This document shows positions 17,864 through 26,306 of a stretch of 64,000 nt of DNA, piece by piece. A model generated the notes under the pieces. The model was not told where the DNA came from and made no database searches. It worked only from the letters and a program-made list of their open reading frames with translations. The stretch's first letter is position 1, and the number at the start of each line of letters is the position of its first letter. The DNA is taken from the NCBI RefSeq assembly GCF_003611035.1, contig NZ_CP030033.1:2666001-2730000 (forward strand), in the 5' to 3' direction. This stretch comes from Cryobacterium soli. Lineage in GTDB: Bacteria > Actinomycetota > Actinomycetes > Actinomycetales > Microbacteriaceae. The translations under genes were made by a program, and so were the position numbers.

Positions 17864-19003
17864 TTAGACGGCAGGCAGCCGGGACAGCGCGGTGAGCAGC
17901 GGTTTGCGCTGGCCAGCGGCGCAGATCCTGATCCAGCCCTCCCCGCCGGCGCCGAAGGCCGAACCGGGCGCCACCGCCACCCGCTGGCTGAGCAGGAACT
18001 CCTCGGCCCACTGGGCGACGTTCCCGTTCGAACAGTACGAGACGTTGATCCAGAGGTAGAACGCCCCGTCGGGGCGGTAGTACTCGATGCCGCGGGCATC
18101 CAGCGCAGCACCGGCCGCCGCGAGGTTTCTGCTGTAGTGCTCCCGGGCATCCGCGACCGCCGACTGGTCGCCCTCGATCGCGGCCAGGGCGGCGAGCTGC
18201 GCCGGGGTGTTCACGCAGCTGACGATCGCCTCTTGCGCCGCCCGGAAGGTGCCGGCCACGCCGGGCGGGGTCACCAGATAGCCGATCCGGCCGCCCGTGA
18301 GGCCATAGGTCTTGGAGAGCGAGTAGACGCTGAACACCCGGTCGTTCGGGTCCAGGCTCGCCACGCTCGTGTAGCCGCCGTGGAAGGTGAAGTACTCGTA
18401 GACCTCGTCGCTGATCACCCAGAGGTCGTGCCGGGCGGCGAAGTCGAGCAGTTCCCGCAGCACCTCCGGCTCGAAGACGACGCCGAGCGGATTGGACGGG
18501 CTGTTGATCAGCAGCACCCGGGTGCGTGGGCTCACCAGCTGTTCGAGGTCATCGATCCGCGGCCGGAAGGCGTGCTCGGCCGTGAGCCGGTACGGCACCG
18601 GAATGGCGCCGACGAGCCTCGAAGCCATGGAGAAGGTGGCGTAACCCGGGTCGGGAATGAGGATCTCGTCGCCCGCGTCGAGGGTGAGGAGCATGGCCAT
18701 GTGCAGGGCCTGCGACCCGCCGGCCGTGATGTGCACCTGGTCTTCGTCCACGGCATACCCGTTGAACTCGCCGAGCTTGCTCACGATAGCGCTCCGGAGC
18801 AGCAGCAGACCGCTGTTGGGGGTGTAGTTGGTGGCGTCGTTCCGCCACGCTCGGGCGCCCGCATCGAGAATGTGCGGCGCGACGCGTTCCTCGGGCTCGC
18901 CCACGCTGAGCTGGATCACGTCGGGCAGGTCGGCGGCGAGCTCGAAGATGCGGCGGATGCCCGACCCGGGAACCGACCGCGCCGTGGACGAAATCTGGGG
19001 CAT
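17864..19003 (-). CDS. PLP-dependent aminotransferase, class I/II
   Basis: 379 aa from the ATG at 19003 (GGAG five bases upstream). Fold-type I motifs: GGSQALHMAM for the PLP phosphate, SPSNPLGVVF, DEVYEYFTF, and the lysine site YSLSKTYGLTGGRIGYL. The carboxylate-binding region FGAGGEGWIRIC is near the end. This is the aspartate/aromatic aminotransferase (AAT_like) group. The preferred amino acid cannot be assigned. Divergently arranged with the DUF6328 gene across a 119-bp promoter gap. Confidence 0.92.
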   Translation of the reverse strand: MPQISSTARSVPGSGIRRIFELAADLPDVIQLSVGEPEERVAPHILDAGARAWRNDATNYTPNSGLLLLRSAIVSKLGEFNGYAVDEDQVHITAGGSQALHMAMLLTLDAGDEILIPDPGYATFSMASRLVGAIPVPYRLTAEHAFRPRIDDLEQLVSPRTRVLLINSPSNPLGVVFEPEVLRELLDFAARHDLWVISDEVYEYFTFHGGYTSVASLDPNDRVFSVYSLSKTYGLTGGRIGYLVTPPGVAGTFRAAQEAIVSCVNTPAQLAALAAIEGDQSAVADAREHYSRNLAAAGAALDARGIEYYRPDGAFYLWINVSYCSNGNVAQWAEEFLLSQRVAVAPGSAFGAGGEGWIRICAAGQRKPLLTALSRLPAV

Positions 19004-19122
19004 GACAACTCCAAACTCTGGCCGGGGCCGTGGGTAGGGCCCTGGGTATGGTGGATTGGACCGGGTGGGGCTACGTCCATTCTCCCCAATCCGCCATGTG
19101 CCGCCTCGGAAAGGGCTCACCG

Positions 19123-19626
19123 ATGACCGATTCCTTTTCTCCGCTTCCGGAGGAGCCTGACGCGGCCCACGACGGCCGGGACGAAACCGTCACCGAACGG
19201 TTGGACCGCAACTGGAACGAGTTGCTGCAGGAGTTGCGCGTCATCCAGACCGGCACTCAGATTCTCACGGGCTTCCTGCTGGCCGCGGTGTTCCAGTCCC
19301 GGTTCGACGAGCTCGACGACTTCCAGCGCGACACCTACCTGGTGCTGGTGGTCACCTCCATTCTCACGACGCTGGTCGGCCTGGCGCCCGTGAGCCTGCA
19401 CCGGGTGCTGTTCCGCCGGCAGGCCAAGGGCACGATCGTGCGGTACACCAACCGCTTCGTGGAGGTCACGCTGGCCGGGGTCGCCATCACGGTCGCCGGC
19501 ATCGGCCTGTTGATCTTCGACCTGGTGCTCGGCCGGGCCTGGGGCATCGCGTTCGCCGGGTTCATCTTCGTGGTGGTGGTGGTGATCTGGATCGTGGTGC
19601 CGCGGCTCATCCGTCGCGGCATGTAG
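19123..19626 (+). CDS. DUF6328 family membrane protein
   Basis: 167 aa from the ATG at 19123 (AAGGG seven bases upstream). An acidic N-terminus is followed by LLQELRVIQTGTQILTGFLL, the family hallmark. Four transmembrane helices pair up around residues 45-65, 72-95, 110-132 and 138-158. The loop FRRQAKGTIVRYTNRF is basic and probably cytoplasmic. Function unknown; it is widely conserved in actinobacteria. Confidence 0.82.
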   Translation: MTDSFSPLPEEPDAAHDGRDETVTERLDRNWNELLQELRVIQTGTQILTGFLLAAVFQSRFDELDDFQRDTYLVLVVTSILTTLVGLAPVSLHRVLFRRQAKGTIVRYTNRFVEVTLAGVAITVAGIGLLIFDLVLGRAWGIAFAGFIFVVVVVIWIVVPRLIRRGM

Positions 19627-19734
19627 CGCACCGCGGGCCCACGGACGCGCCGCACACCGAATCCAAGGCCGGTTGGGGGACATCGCTCAGGTGGGGCCGG
19701 GAAACTGGGGACTCGTCAACTTGAGGGGCTTTCC

Positions 19735-20613
19735 GTGAGCAATTTCCAGCGCATTCTGAACATGGCATCGAAGGCACTCGGCACGTCGGGCCCGTCAACC
19801 GCGAACGGCAACGGCAACACCGATTGGCGGGACGTGGTGCGCGCCGCCGCCGACAAGGTCACCGGGGACACCCGGCCCGGCGCTACGGCGGGCCAGTCGG
19901 GCTCGGCCGTTCGGTCGGACTCCGCCGTGCGCCCGGCAGCCAGCCGCCCGGGCGCCGCGCCGCGCCCGGCCGCCGCGCCCCAGCCGGCCGCGCAACGCCC
20001 GGCCAGCCCGGAGGATGCCGCGGCCGTCGCCCGGTACGACTACCTGCTCAAGACGGCCAAGCCCGAGCAGCTCGAGCAGGTGCACCGCGACGCCTTCGCC
20101 CGCCTCACACCCGCGCAACGCGAACAGGTGAACGCGCAGCTCACGGCCGAGCTGCCGGCGACGGAACGGCCCGCCTCGGCCGAACCTGCCGACCTCGCCC
20201 GCGCCGCCGCCCGCGGTGAGGCCCACAACCCCGGTTTCCTGCGCTCGCTGTTCTCGAAGCCGGCCGGTCGAGGCGGAGCCGGTGCGCTCGCCGGGGCGGG
20301 CCTGGGCGCAGTTGCCGGTGCCGGAGTGGGTGCCGCCGGCGGACTCCTCGCGGCCGTGGCCGGAGGCGCCGTGCTCAGCAGCGTGGCCGCGCCGATCCTG
20401 GAGCAGGCCGCCGGATTGGGCGTGGACTTCGAGAACCTGACCGGGGGCCTCGGCGACGTCACCGCGGGCGCCGAGGAATACGTCGGCGGCCTGGGCGAGC
20501 AGGTGACCGACCTCGGCTCCAACCTCGACACCTCGGGTTTGTCCGACGCCGTGTCGAACTTCGAGATTCCGGGACTCTCCGACCTCGGGCGGCTGTTCGG
20601 CCGCGAGAGCTAG
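19735..20613 (+). CDS. Conserved actinobacterial protein with glycine-rich hydrophobic segment
   Basis: 292 aa from the GTG at 19735 with TTGAGGGG upstream. A short conserved head (MSNFQRILNMASKALG, DWRDVVRAAADKVTG) leads into an Ala/Pro linker. A helical block (ARYDYLLKTAKPEQLEQVHRD, LTPAQREQVNAQL) follows, then a Gly-Ala zipper-like segment (about 180-220) that could enter a membrane. No enzymatic motif is visible. Relatives are sometimes labelled cation-transporting ATPase, which the sequence does not support. Followed by a stem-loop terminator. Confidence 0.7.
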   Translation: MSNFQRILNMASKALGTSGPSTANGNGNTDWRDVVRAAADKVTGDTRPGATAGQSGSAVRSDSAVRPAASRPGAAPRPAAAPQPAAQRPASPEDAAAVARYDYLLKTAKPEQLEQVHRDAFARLTPAQREQVNAQLTAELPATERPASAEPADLARAAARGEAHNPGFLRSLFSKPAGRGGAGALAGAGLGAVAGAGVGAAGGLLAAVAGGAVLSSVAAPILEQAAGLGVDFENLTGGLGDVTAGAEEYVGGLGEQVTDLGSNLDTSGLSDAVSNFEIPGLSDLGRLFGRES

Positions 20614-20626
20614 GGCCAGCCGGCTC

Positions 20627-20651
20627 GGGCCCGGCCGACACAGCCGGGCCC
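20627..20651 (+). terminator. Stem-loop terminator
   Basis: GGGCCCGGC and GCCGGGCCC form a perfect 9-bp stem with a 7-base loop, 13 bp after the stop codon. No T tract. Confidence 0.55.
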
Positions 20652-20765
20652 ACCTGGCCGCCGCGCCAAGCTGAGGAGTGACCGAGAGCCGGAATAGCCG
20701 CGGGGCGGAGGCGTTGCATCCAGTACCGCGGTGATGCCAATATTCGCCGCGGCAGGAAGCCCGCA

Positions 20766-21140
20766 ATGCACACAGCTCCACGCCCGCTCACCGCGGACCC
20801 AGCCGTGCACTTCGAGCTGTTCTCCACCTCTTTCTGCGGCGCCTGCCGCACCACCCGGATGGCCCTCGACCGGGTCCTCCAGCTGGTTCCGGGCTCGACC
20901 GTGGCCGAATTCGATGTGGCCGCCGACCCGCAACGCGCCGAGTCGCTGAACATCGAGCACACCCCGACCACGATCATCCGTGACGCCCACGGCCGCGAGG
21001 TATTCCGTGCGGCCGGGGTGCCCTCGCTGCCCCAGCTTCTGGTGGCCACGGCCCGTGCCCGCGAGACGGCGCAGCCCGCCCCGGCCGCCGGACCACCCCC
21101 GACTTCCCTGATCGACGGCGCTCAGACCACCACACGATGA
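20766..21140 (+). CDS. Thioredoxin-like protein
   Basis: 124 aa. Thioredoxin fold: strand HFELFSTSFCGACRTT with active-site CGAC (about residues 24-27), strand VAEFDVAADPQRAESLNI, cis-proline motif HTPTTIIRD and REVFRAAGVPSLPQL. It has no signal peptide, so it is a cytoplasmic dithiol oxidoreductase. The C-terminal 25 residues are an Ala/Pro tail. It precedes the GPP34 gene by 16 bp and may be co-transcribed. Confidence 0.85.
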   Translation: MHTAPRPLTADPAVHFELFSTSFCGACRTTRMALDRVLQLVPGSTVAEFDVAADPQRAESLNIEHTPTTIIRDAHGREVFRAAGVPSLPQLLVATARARETAQPAPAAGPPPTSLIDGAQTTTR

Positions 21141-21156
21141 TCAGAGGAGCCCACCC

Positions 21157-21804
21157 GTGCCCAACTGCGACCTGAATACGCGTTCCGATGTAACGACCAC
21201 AACGCTGAGCCTGCCCGAGGAACTGCAGCTGGCGCTGCCGCCCCTCACCGGACACCTTCGCTTCGGAGCGATGGACCTCGCCGTCGCCGCGATCATCGAC
21301 CTCGCCCTGCGCGGCCGGCTCGTGGCCAAGAAGTCCCGCTTCGGCCAGCCCTCCAGCGCCACCCTCACCGTTGCGGATGCCTCGCCGACCGGCAACCTGC
21401 CGCTCGACGCTGTGCTGGAGGCGTTTGTGGCCCGCGGGAAGCCGTGGAAGGTGTACTTCGCCGTGACCGACCTGTGGGCATCCGTCTCGGAGGCGACCAC
21501 CGCCAGCCTGGTCGACCGGGGTGCGCTCAGCGCCCACGGCACCCCGCGCGGCCGCGGCGGTCACCTCGAGCCCGTCGATGTGTACCTGCGGGAAGAAGCC
21601 ATGGCACGCCTGGAGCGGGAACCGTCGCCGGACGACCCGAGGGCGGCCATGCTGCTCGACATCCGCCGGCACTCGGCCTGGGGCTGGAGCCCGAAGGACG
21701 GGCTGCGCAGGCCGCCGGTGCTCGGCGACTACCCGGAGAACGTGGCCATCACCGCCCGGGGCGCCCTGAGCGCGCTGTACATCGCCACCGGCTCCGCCGT
21801 CTGA
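21157..21804 (+). CDS. GPP34 (GOLPH3-like) family protein
   Basis: 215 aa from the GTG at 21157 with GAGGAG upstream. It has the GOLPH3/Vps74-type domain: LSLPEELQLALPPLTGHLRF, LAVAAIIDLALRGRLVAKK, GALSAHGTPRGRG and a short C-terminal helix ITARGALSALYIAT. In eukaryotes this fold binds phosphatidylinositol-4-phosphate; bacterial members are common in actinobacteria and have no settled function. Probably in an operon with the thioredoxin-like gene. Confidence 0.85.
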   Translation: MPNCDLNTRSDVTTTTLSLPEELQLALPPLTGHLRFGAMDLAVAAIIDLALRGRLVAKKSRFGQPSSATLTVADASPTGNLPLDAVLEAFVARGKPWKVYFAVTDLWASVSEATTASLVDRGALSAHGTPRGRGGHLEPVDVYLREEAMARLEREPSPDDPRAAMLLDIRRHSAWGWSPKDGLRRPPVLGDYPENVAITARGALSALYIATGSAV

Positions 21805-21908
21805 GGCTTCGCCGACCAAGGCCGTCCGCCGACTAAGACTGTCCGACGGCCAAATCGCACCGATGACGTGTCCGCACCGGGGTGCGGGCCGCGCCGGCGA
21901 ACTCGGCG

Positions 21909-22715
21909 CTACCGCACCGCGTAGAGCACGTGATCGTCGAGGTACTGCCACACCGTGCCGGTCTGGCGGAATCCCGCGCTGCGGAGCGCCTGCAGGTGCA
22001 GGCCGAGCGTCGCCTTGGGCGGCGCCTCGTGCAACTCCGCGCCCCACACGCCGGCGCGACGCTCCATCGCCCCGGCATACCGGGGCGTCTCGGCGACCGC
22101 CCGCCACCACTCGTCCCAGGTGTCCACGGCGCCGGTGAACGTCTCCCGCTGCATGGCCTCGTCGTCGGCCAGGGCGATGCCCGCGAGCACGCTCTCGTGC
22201 CCGGCGTCATAGGAAAGGTGGTCGCCGTTCAACACGATCCCACCCGGCCGCACGAGCGTGGCCAGGCGCCGGTAGACGTCCACCAGGGTGCCCGGCTGCA
22301 GCCAGTGCAGAGCCGTGGACGAGACCACGGCGTCGAACGGGGCGGCGGCGATGAGCGGATGTTCCGCCCAGCCTCCATCGGCGAGGTCCACCTCGGCTAC
22401 CTCGAACCGGCCGGTCCCGGCGGCGAGGTCGGCGGCGATGGCGAGCAGCGCGGGGTCCTTGTCGGCCACGACCGCGCGTGCGCCGGGCACCCGGGCGAGC
22501 ACCTCGATCGCGAGGGAGCCGGGACCGCCGGCGAGGTCGAGGATGCGCGGCTCGGCGACGTCGGCGCAGACCCCGGCGACGACCCGGGCGATGGTGTCGA
22601 AGCGCTCGGCGCGGTGCCGGATGTAGCCGGTCTGCTGGGCGTTCCAGCGGTCAGCGAGGGCGCGGGCGTCGGCCAGCGTGCGCGCATCCGTCTGGTGAGT
22701 GGTGGTGTCGGTCAT
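21909..22715 (-). CDS. SAM-dependent methyltransferase in a metal-transport operon
   Basis: 268 aa. Class I methyltransferase with motif I ILDLAGGPGSLAIEVL (about residues 58-73), acidic motif II VVADKDPALL and motif IV FDAVVSSTALHWLQPG. The start overlaps the ABC ATPase stop by 4 bp (ATGA), so it belongs to the importer operon. It might modify the imported chelate or a precursor; this is inferred only from position. Confidence 0.85.
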   Translation of the reverse strand: MTDTTTHQTDARTLADARALADRWNAQQTGYIRHRAERFDTIARVVAGVCADVAEPRILDLAGGPGSLAIEVLARVPGARAVVADKDPALLAIAADLAAGTGRFEVAEVDLADGGWAEHPLIAAAPFDAVVSSTALHWLQPGTLVDVYRRLATLVRPGGIVLNGDHLSYDAGHESVLAGIALADDEAMQRETFTGAVDTWDEWWRAVAETPRYAGAMERRAGVWGAELHEAPPKATLGLHLQALRSAGFRQTGTVWQYLDDHVLYAVR

Positions 22716-23518
22716 GGGAGCAGGATCCTTTCGGGAACGGGAGACGCCTGCGCGGGCGCGGGCGGGAGGGAGAAGGAGAAGTGCGGGTGGCCGTCCGGGT
22801 CGGCGACCACGCGCGTGTGCACGTCGTAGACGGTGTCGAGCAGCTCGGGCCGGAGCGCCTCGGCGGGTGGCCCGGCGCTCACGACGTGCCCGGCGGCCAG
22901 CACCACGACGTGGTCGCAGGTGCGGGCGGCCAGCTCGAGGTCGTGCAACACGATCACCACGGTGGGCGCGATGCGGCGCAGGAGCCCGACGATCTCGAGC
23001 CGGTGCCGCACGTCGAGGTGGTTGGTGGGCTCATCCAGCAGCACGTGGTCGGCGCCGTGCGCGAGCGCCCGGGCCAGGGCCACGCGCTGCAGCTCGCCGC
23101 CGGAGAGGGTGGCGAGGCTGTCGGCGGCGCGGTGGGTGAGCCCCACCGCGTCGAGGGCCGAGGCCACGGTGTCATCGAAGCTTGCGCCGAGGGCGCGCAG
23201 CACCCCGCGGGCCGCGAGGCCGCCCAGGGCGACCTCGTCGGCGACGCAGAGCGAGGGGTCGGGGTCGAGCCGCTGGCCGACCACGGCGATGCGCTGCGCG
23301 ATCCAGCGGCGTGAACGATGCCTCAGGTCGTGGCCGTCGACGCTGACGCTGCCGGCGGCCAGCGGGGTGGCGCGCAGCAGGGCCCGCAGCAGCGTGGTCT
23401 TGCCGCTGCCGTTCGGCCCGACGATGCCCGTGACGGCGCCGGTGGGCGCCTCGACGGTGACATCGTCGAGCAGCCGCCGGCCGCCGGCCGTGACGCTCAG
23501 GCCCTGCGTGCGGATCAT
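22712..23518 (-). CDS. ABC importer ATP-binding protein, FecE/BtuD type
   Basis: 268 aa. Walker A GPNGSGKTT (about 34-42), Q-loop region AQRIAVVGQRL, signature LSGGELQRVALARAL, Walker B HVLLDEPTNHLDV, H-loop VIVLHDL. It is the nucleotide-binding subunit of a siderophore/heme/cobalamin-type importer. It overlaps the binding-protein gene by 4 bp upstream and the methyltransferase gene by 4 bp downstream. Confidence 0.93.
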   Translation of the reverse strand: MIRTQGLSVTAGGRRLLDDVTVEAPTGAVTGIVGPNGSGKTTLLRALLRATPLAAGSVSVDGHDLRHRSRRWIAQRIAVVGQRLDPDPSLCVADEVALGGLAARGVLRALGASFDDTVASALDAVGLTHRAADSLATLSGGELQRVALARALAHGADHVLLDEPTNHLDVRHRLEIVGLLRRIAPTVVIVLHDLELAARTCDHVVVLAAGHVVSAGPPAEALRPELLDTVYDVHTRVVADPDGHPHFSFSLPPAPAQASPVPERILLP

Positions 23519-24525
23519 GCCAGTGTGGCCAGCAGGGCGCTCAGCTGGGCGGGTCCGGCGATCGAGAGCATGCTGGGCGGGTCGGTGTAGGGGAACTGCA
23601 GCGCCACCACCCGGTTGTTCTGCACCGCGCCGAGCCCGGCGACTCCGGGCGCGCTGAGGAAGGCGTCGATGGTCTCCTGCGGGTCGCCGCTGGAGTAGAG
23701 CAGCACGATCGTGCCCGGGTCACGGGCGATGATGTCTTCGATGTTGGCGTCGAAGACCCGCTCGGTGGAGTCGGCGTACACGTTCGTGAGCCCGGCCGCG
23801 GCGAATACCGGCGTCACCATGCTCGGCCCGCCGTAGGGCGAGAGCACGCTGCCGCCCGACGAGACGTAGAGGGCCGCCGCGGTGCCGGCATCCGGTGCGT
23901 CCGTCTCGACGCCTGCCTTGCCGGATGCGATGACCTGGTCGGCCAGGTCGGCTTCGCCCAGCAGGGCGCCGAGGGTGGTGATCTCGCTGAAGACCCGGTC
24001 GAAGGTGGCCGGTTCGCTGAGCTCGGCGCCGGGGTTGGCGCAGTAGGCGGTGGGTGTGTAGAGCGCGATGCCGGCCGCGGCCAGGGCGGTGCGGTCCACG
24101 GCGTTCTCCGGCGCGATGACCAGGTCGGGCTCGGCGCCGAGGATGCCCTCGAGCGACACGACCGAGCCGCCGGTGGCGTTCTTCTCGGTGGAGAGGGTGC
24201 TCAGGCCGGCCAGGGTGTCGTAGGTGGCATCGGCGTAGAGCCCGGGCTGCAGCGCGGAGGTCACAGCGACGACCCGGTCGACGGCCTGGAGCGCCTCGAG
24301 GTTGGGCAGCGCGTCGTTGTTGACGAGCACGATGCGTTCGGCCGCGGAATCGAGGGTGATCTCGCTGCCGCAGTTCTCCACGGTGGCGGGAAACGCCGCG
24401 GCGCTCGCCGAGCCGGCGGAGCCAGTGCCGGTGGTGGGCGTGGTCGAGCAGGCGGCCAGGCCGGCCAGGGTGGCGGCGCTGAGCATCAGCGCCATCAGGG
24501 TGCGTGCGGGAGGTACGTGTTTCAT
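23515..24525 (-). CDS. ABC importer substrate-binding lipoprotein, FecB/BtuF type
   Basis: 336 aa. The signal peptide ends with lipobox LAAC (Cys at about residue 26), then a Gly/Ser linker. The mature protein has the helical-backbone (TroA/BtuF) fold: ERIVLVNNDALPNLEAL, GILGAEPDLVIAPENAV, a long connecting helix (AELSEPATFDRVFSEI to LADQVIAS) and ARDPGTIVLLYSS. It should capture a metal chelate, heme or corrinoid outside the membrane. The ligand is not evident. Confidence 0.9.
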   Translation of the reverse strand: MKHVPPARTLMALMLSAATLAGLAACSTTPTTGTGSAGSASAAAFPATVENCGSEITLDSAAERIVLVNNDALPNLEALQAVDRVVAVTSALQPGLYADATYDTLAGLSTLSTEKNATGGSVVSLEGILGAEPDLVIAPENAVDRTALAAAGIALYTPTAYCANPGAELSEPATFDRVFSEITTLGALLGEADLADQVIASGKAGVETDAPDAGTAAALYVSSGGSVLSPYGGPSMVTPVFAAAGLTNVYADSTERVFDANIEDIIARDPGTIVLLYSSGDPQETIDAFLSAPGVAGLGAVQNNRVVALQFPYTDPPSMLSIAGPAQLSALLATLA

Positions 24526-24616
24526 CGGGTTCTTTCTGGGTGGGGGAAGCGGGAACGGTGGGGCGGGGCAGGCGAGGCAGAAGTGGGTCGGGCTATGCAG
24601 ACGAGAGCGGGGCAGG

Positions 24617-25768
24617 TCAGGCGCCGGCCCCCGGCGCCGAACGGCGCAGGAGCAGCAGGAGGATGGGGGCGCCGATGATGCCGGTTATCACGCCCACCGG
24701 GATCTCCTGCGGGGCGAAGGCGGTGCGGGCCACGGTGTCGGCGGCCACGAGCAGCATCGCGCCCAGCAGCGCTGCCACCGGCAGCACCAGCCGGTGCCGG
24801 CCGCCCACCAGCCGGCGAGCCAGGTGCGGCACGACGAGTCCGATGAATCCGACGCCGCCCACCCCGGCGACGATCACGCCGACCATGGCCGAGACGCCCA
24901 CCATGAGCCAGATACGGGCGCGCTCAGGGTCGATGCCGGCGGAGCGGGCCGAGTCGTCGCCGGAGGCGAGCGCATCCGTGAGCGGGGCGATGAGGATGAG
25001 CACCGCCAGACCGAGCACGGCGGCACCGGTGGCGGCGGCCAGGGCCACGGGCTGCACGGCCGCGAGGGAGCCGAGCAACCAGAACAGCACCGAGCGGGCA
25101 GCCTCGGGGGAGTCGCTGGAGAAGACCAGGAAGCTGGTGGCCGCGTTCAGCGCGTAGCCGACCGCGAGGCCGGCGAGCACCAGGCGGAGCGGCCCACGCC
25201 GGTTGGCTGCTCCGGCGAGCAGCAGCACCAGCAGCACTGCGCCGATCGCGCCGGCCAGGGCGGCACCGGAGAACAACAGTGCGCTGCCGCCGCCCACGGT
25301 GAGCACGATGAGCGCGACCCCGGTGGAGGCGCCCGAGTTGAGGCCGAGCAGGTACGGGTCGGCCAGGCTGTTGCGCACCAGGGCCTGCAGCATGGCGCCG
25401 GCCGCGGCGAGCACGGCACCCGCAACGACGGCCATGGCCACCCGCGGCGCGCGGGCCAGCCAGACGATCTGTTCCACCGAGTCCGGCCAGGCGCCGTGCC
25501 CGGTGCCGAGCAGTCGGTCGCCCAGGATCGCGGCCACCGTGGCCGGGTGGATGGCGACCGGCCCGATGGCCAGGGCGGCCAGGACCACCGCGGCGAGGGC
25601 CACACCGAGACCGGCGAGCATCCAGCTACCGCGCCGGCGGGACCGCCGGATTGTGGCGACCACGTGGTCATGGGCGCTGGGGTGCGCGGGGTCCTGGGGG
25701 CCGGTGCCGATCGGCGTGCCCGTGGCGCCGATGGCGGCGCTGACGCGCGGCGGAGTGCTGATGCTCAT
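24617..25768 (-). CDS. FecCD-type ABC permease (metal-chelate importer)
   Basis: 383 aa. About ten transmembrane segments; hallmark blocks are PRVAMAVVAGAVLAAAGAMLQ and LADPYLLGLNSGASTGVAL. Near the C-terminus GFIGLVVPHLARRLVGGRHR is the ATPase-coupling region. A 50-residue soluble N-terminal extension precedes the first helix. First gene of the operon permease, binding protein, ATPase, methyltransferase. A 7-1-7 Fur-family dyad lies 16-30 bp upstream of its ATG, so the operon is probably metal-repressed. Confidence 0.93.
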   Translation of the reverse strand: MSISTPPRVSAAIGATGTPIGTGPQDPAHPSAHDHVVATIRRSRRRGSWMLAGLGVALAAVVLAALAIGPVAIHPATVAAILGDRLLGTGHGAWPDSVEQIVWLARAPRVAMAVVAGAVLAAAGAMLQALVRNSLADPYLLGLNSGASTGVALIVLTVGGGSALLFSGAALAGAIGAVLLVLLLAGAANRRGPLRLVLAGLAVGYALNAATSFLVFSSDSPEAARSVLFWLLGSLAAVQPVALAAATGAAVLGLAVLILIAPLTDALASGDDSARSAGIDPERARIWLMVGVSAMVGVIVAGVGGVGFIGLVVPHLARRLVGGRHRLVLPVAALLGAMLLVAADTVARTAFAPQEIPVGVITGIIGAPILLLLLRRSAPGAGA

Positions 25769-25783
25769 GCGAACCGTCTCTAT

Positions 25784-25798
25784 TGATAACAGTTCTCA
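25784..25798 (-). promoter_or_regulatory. Zur/Fur-type 7-1-7 operator
   Basis: On the plus strand TGATAAC, one base, GTTCTCA. The half-sites agree at 6 of 7 positions, and the layout matches Fur-family boxes such as the actinobacterial Zur site. It lies in an AT-rich island directly upstream of the permease start. In actinobacteria iron is usually handled by DtxR/IdeR with a different box, so Zur is the likelier regulator. Confidence 0.6.
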
Positions 25799-25939
25799 TT
25801 AATAGCAGGTCGGCGGATGCGCGCGAAATCGAGCGCGGTCTCGTGCCCCCGAAGGGCGCGGGGTTGCTGAGGGGAATCAGCAGGAATGCAGGAATGCAGG
25901 CGCACGGACGCCGCACGCGCCGACGGAGGGCATGGCAAA

Positions 25940-25971
25940 GCCGGGCCCGCACGGGCCCGCACGGGCCCGGC
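25940..25971 (-). terminator. GC-rich dyad with 10-bp repeats, probable terminator
   Basis: GCCGGGCCCG at the left and its exact complement at the right enclose repeated GGGCCCGCAC units, 14 bp past the stop of the small minus-strand gene at 25986. Confidence 0.5.
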
Positions 25972-25985
25972 AGGTCAAGTGCCTG

Positions 25986-26225
25986 TTACTGCTGGGAGAA
26001 CTTGTTGGGCTTGAGCCCGGCAATGCGGTGCGCGTGCTCGCGGAGGACCTCGTCGGTCATCTCGTGGCCGCCGTCGGCGAGACGTTCGCGCAGCGCATCC
26101 AGAACCTCGGCCTCATCGTGGCCGGCCAGGTCGGCCTCGTGCTGCACCAGGATGCCCGCCACCATGTCGTCACCGCTGAAGGTGTGCTGGTCCTGAATCG
26201 GTTCGTCCTGGGTGTCGCCGCTCAT
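25986..26225 (-). CDS. Small hypothetical acidic protein
   Basis: 79 aa from the ATG at 26225, which has GGAGG five bases upstream. Acidic and soluble; contains FSGDDMVAGILVQHEADLAG and LDALRERLADGGHEMTDEVLREHAHRI, predicted mostly helical. No known domain is recognised. It stands alone between the HAD hydrolase gene and the metal importer operon, on the same strand. Confidence 0.7.
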   Translation of the reverse strand: MSGDTQDEPIQDQHTFSGDDMVAGILVQHEADLAGHDEAEVLDALRERLADGGHEMTDEVLREHAHRIAGLKPNKFSQQ

Positions 26226-26306
26226 GCTGTCCTCCATTGGAACTCGTCTGCCCATTCTGCCCCACGATGGGGGTCATCGTCACCAACGACCCTCACCGCG
26301 TCGACC

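Noticed and set aside
21820..21851. Terminator between the GPP34 and methyltransferase genes
   Set aside because: GGCCGTC and GACGGCC can pair, but the loop is long and there is no T tract, so support is weak.
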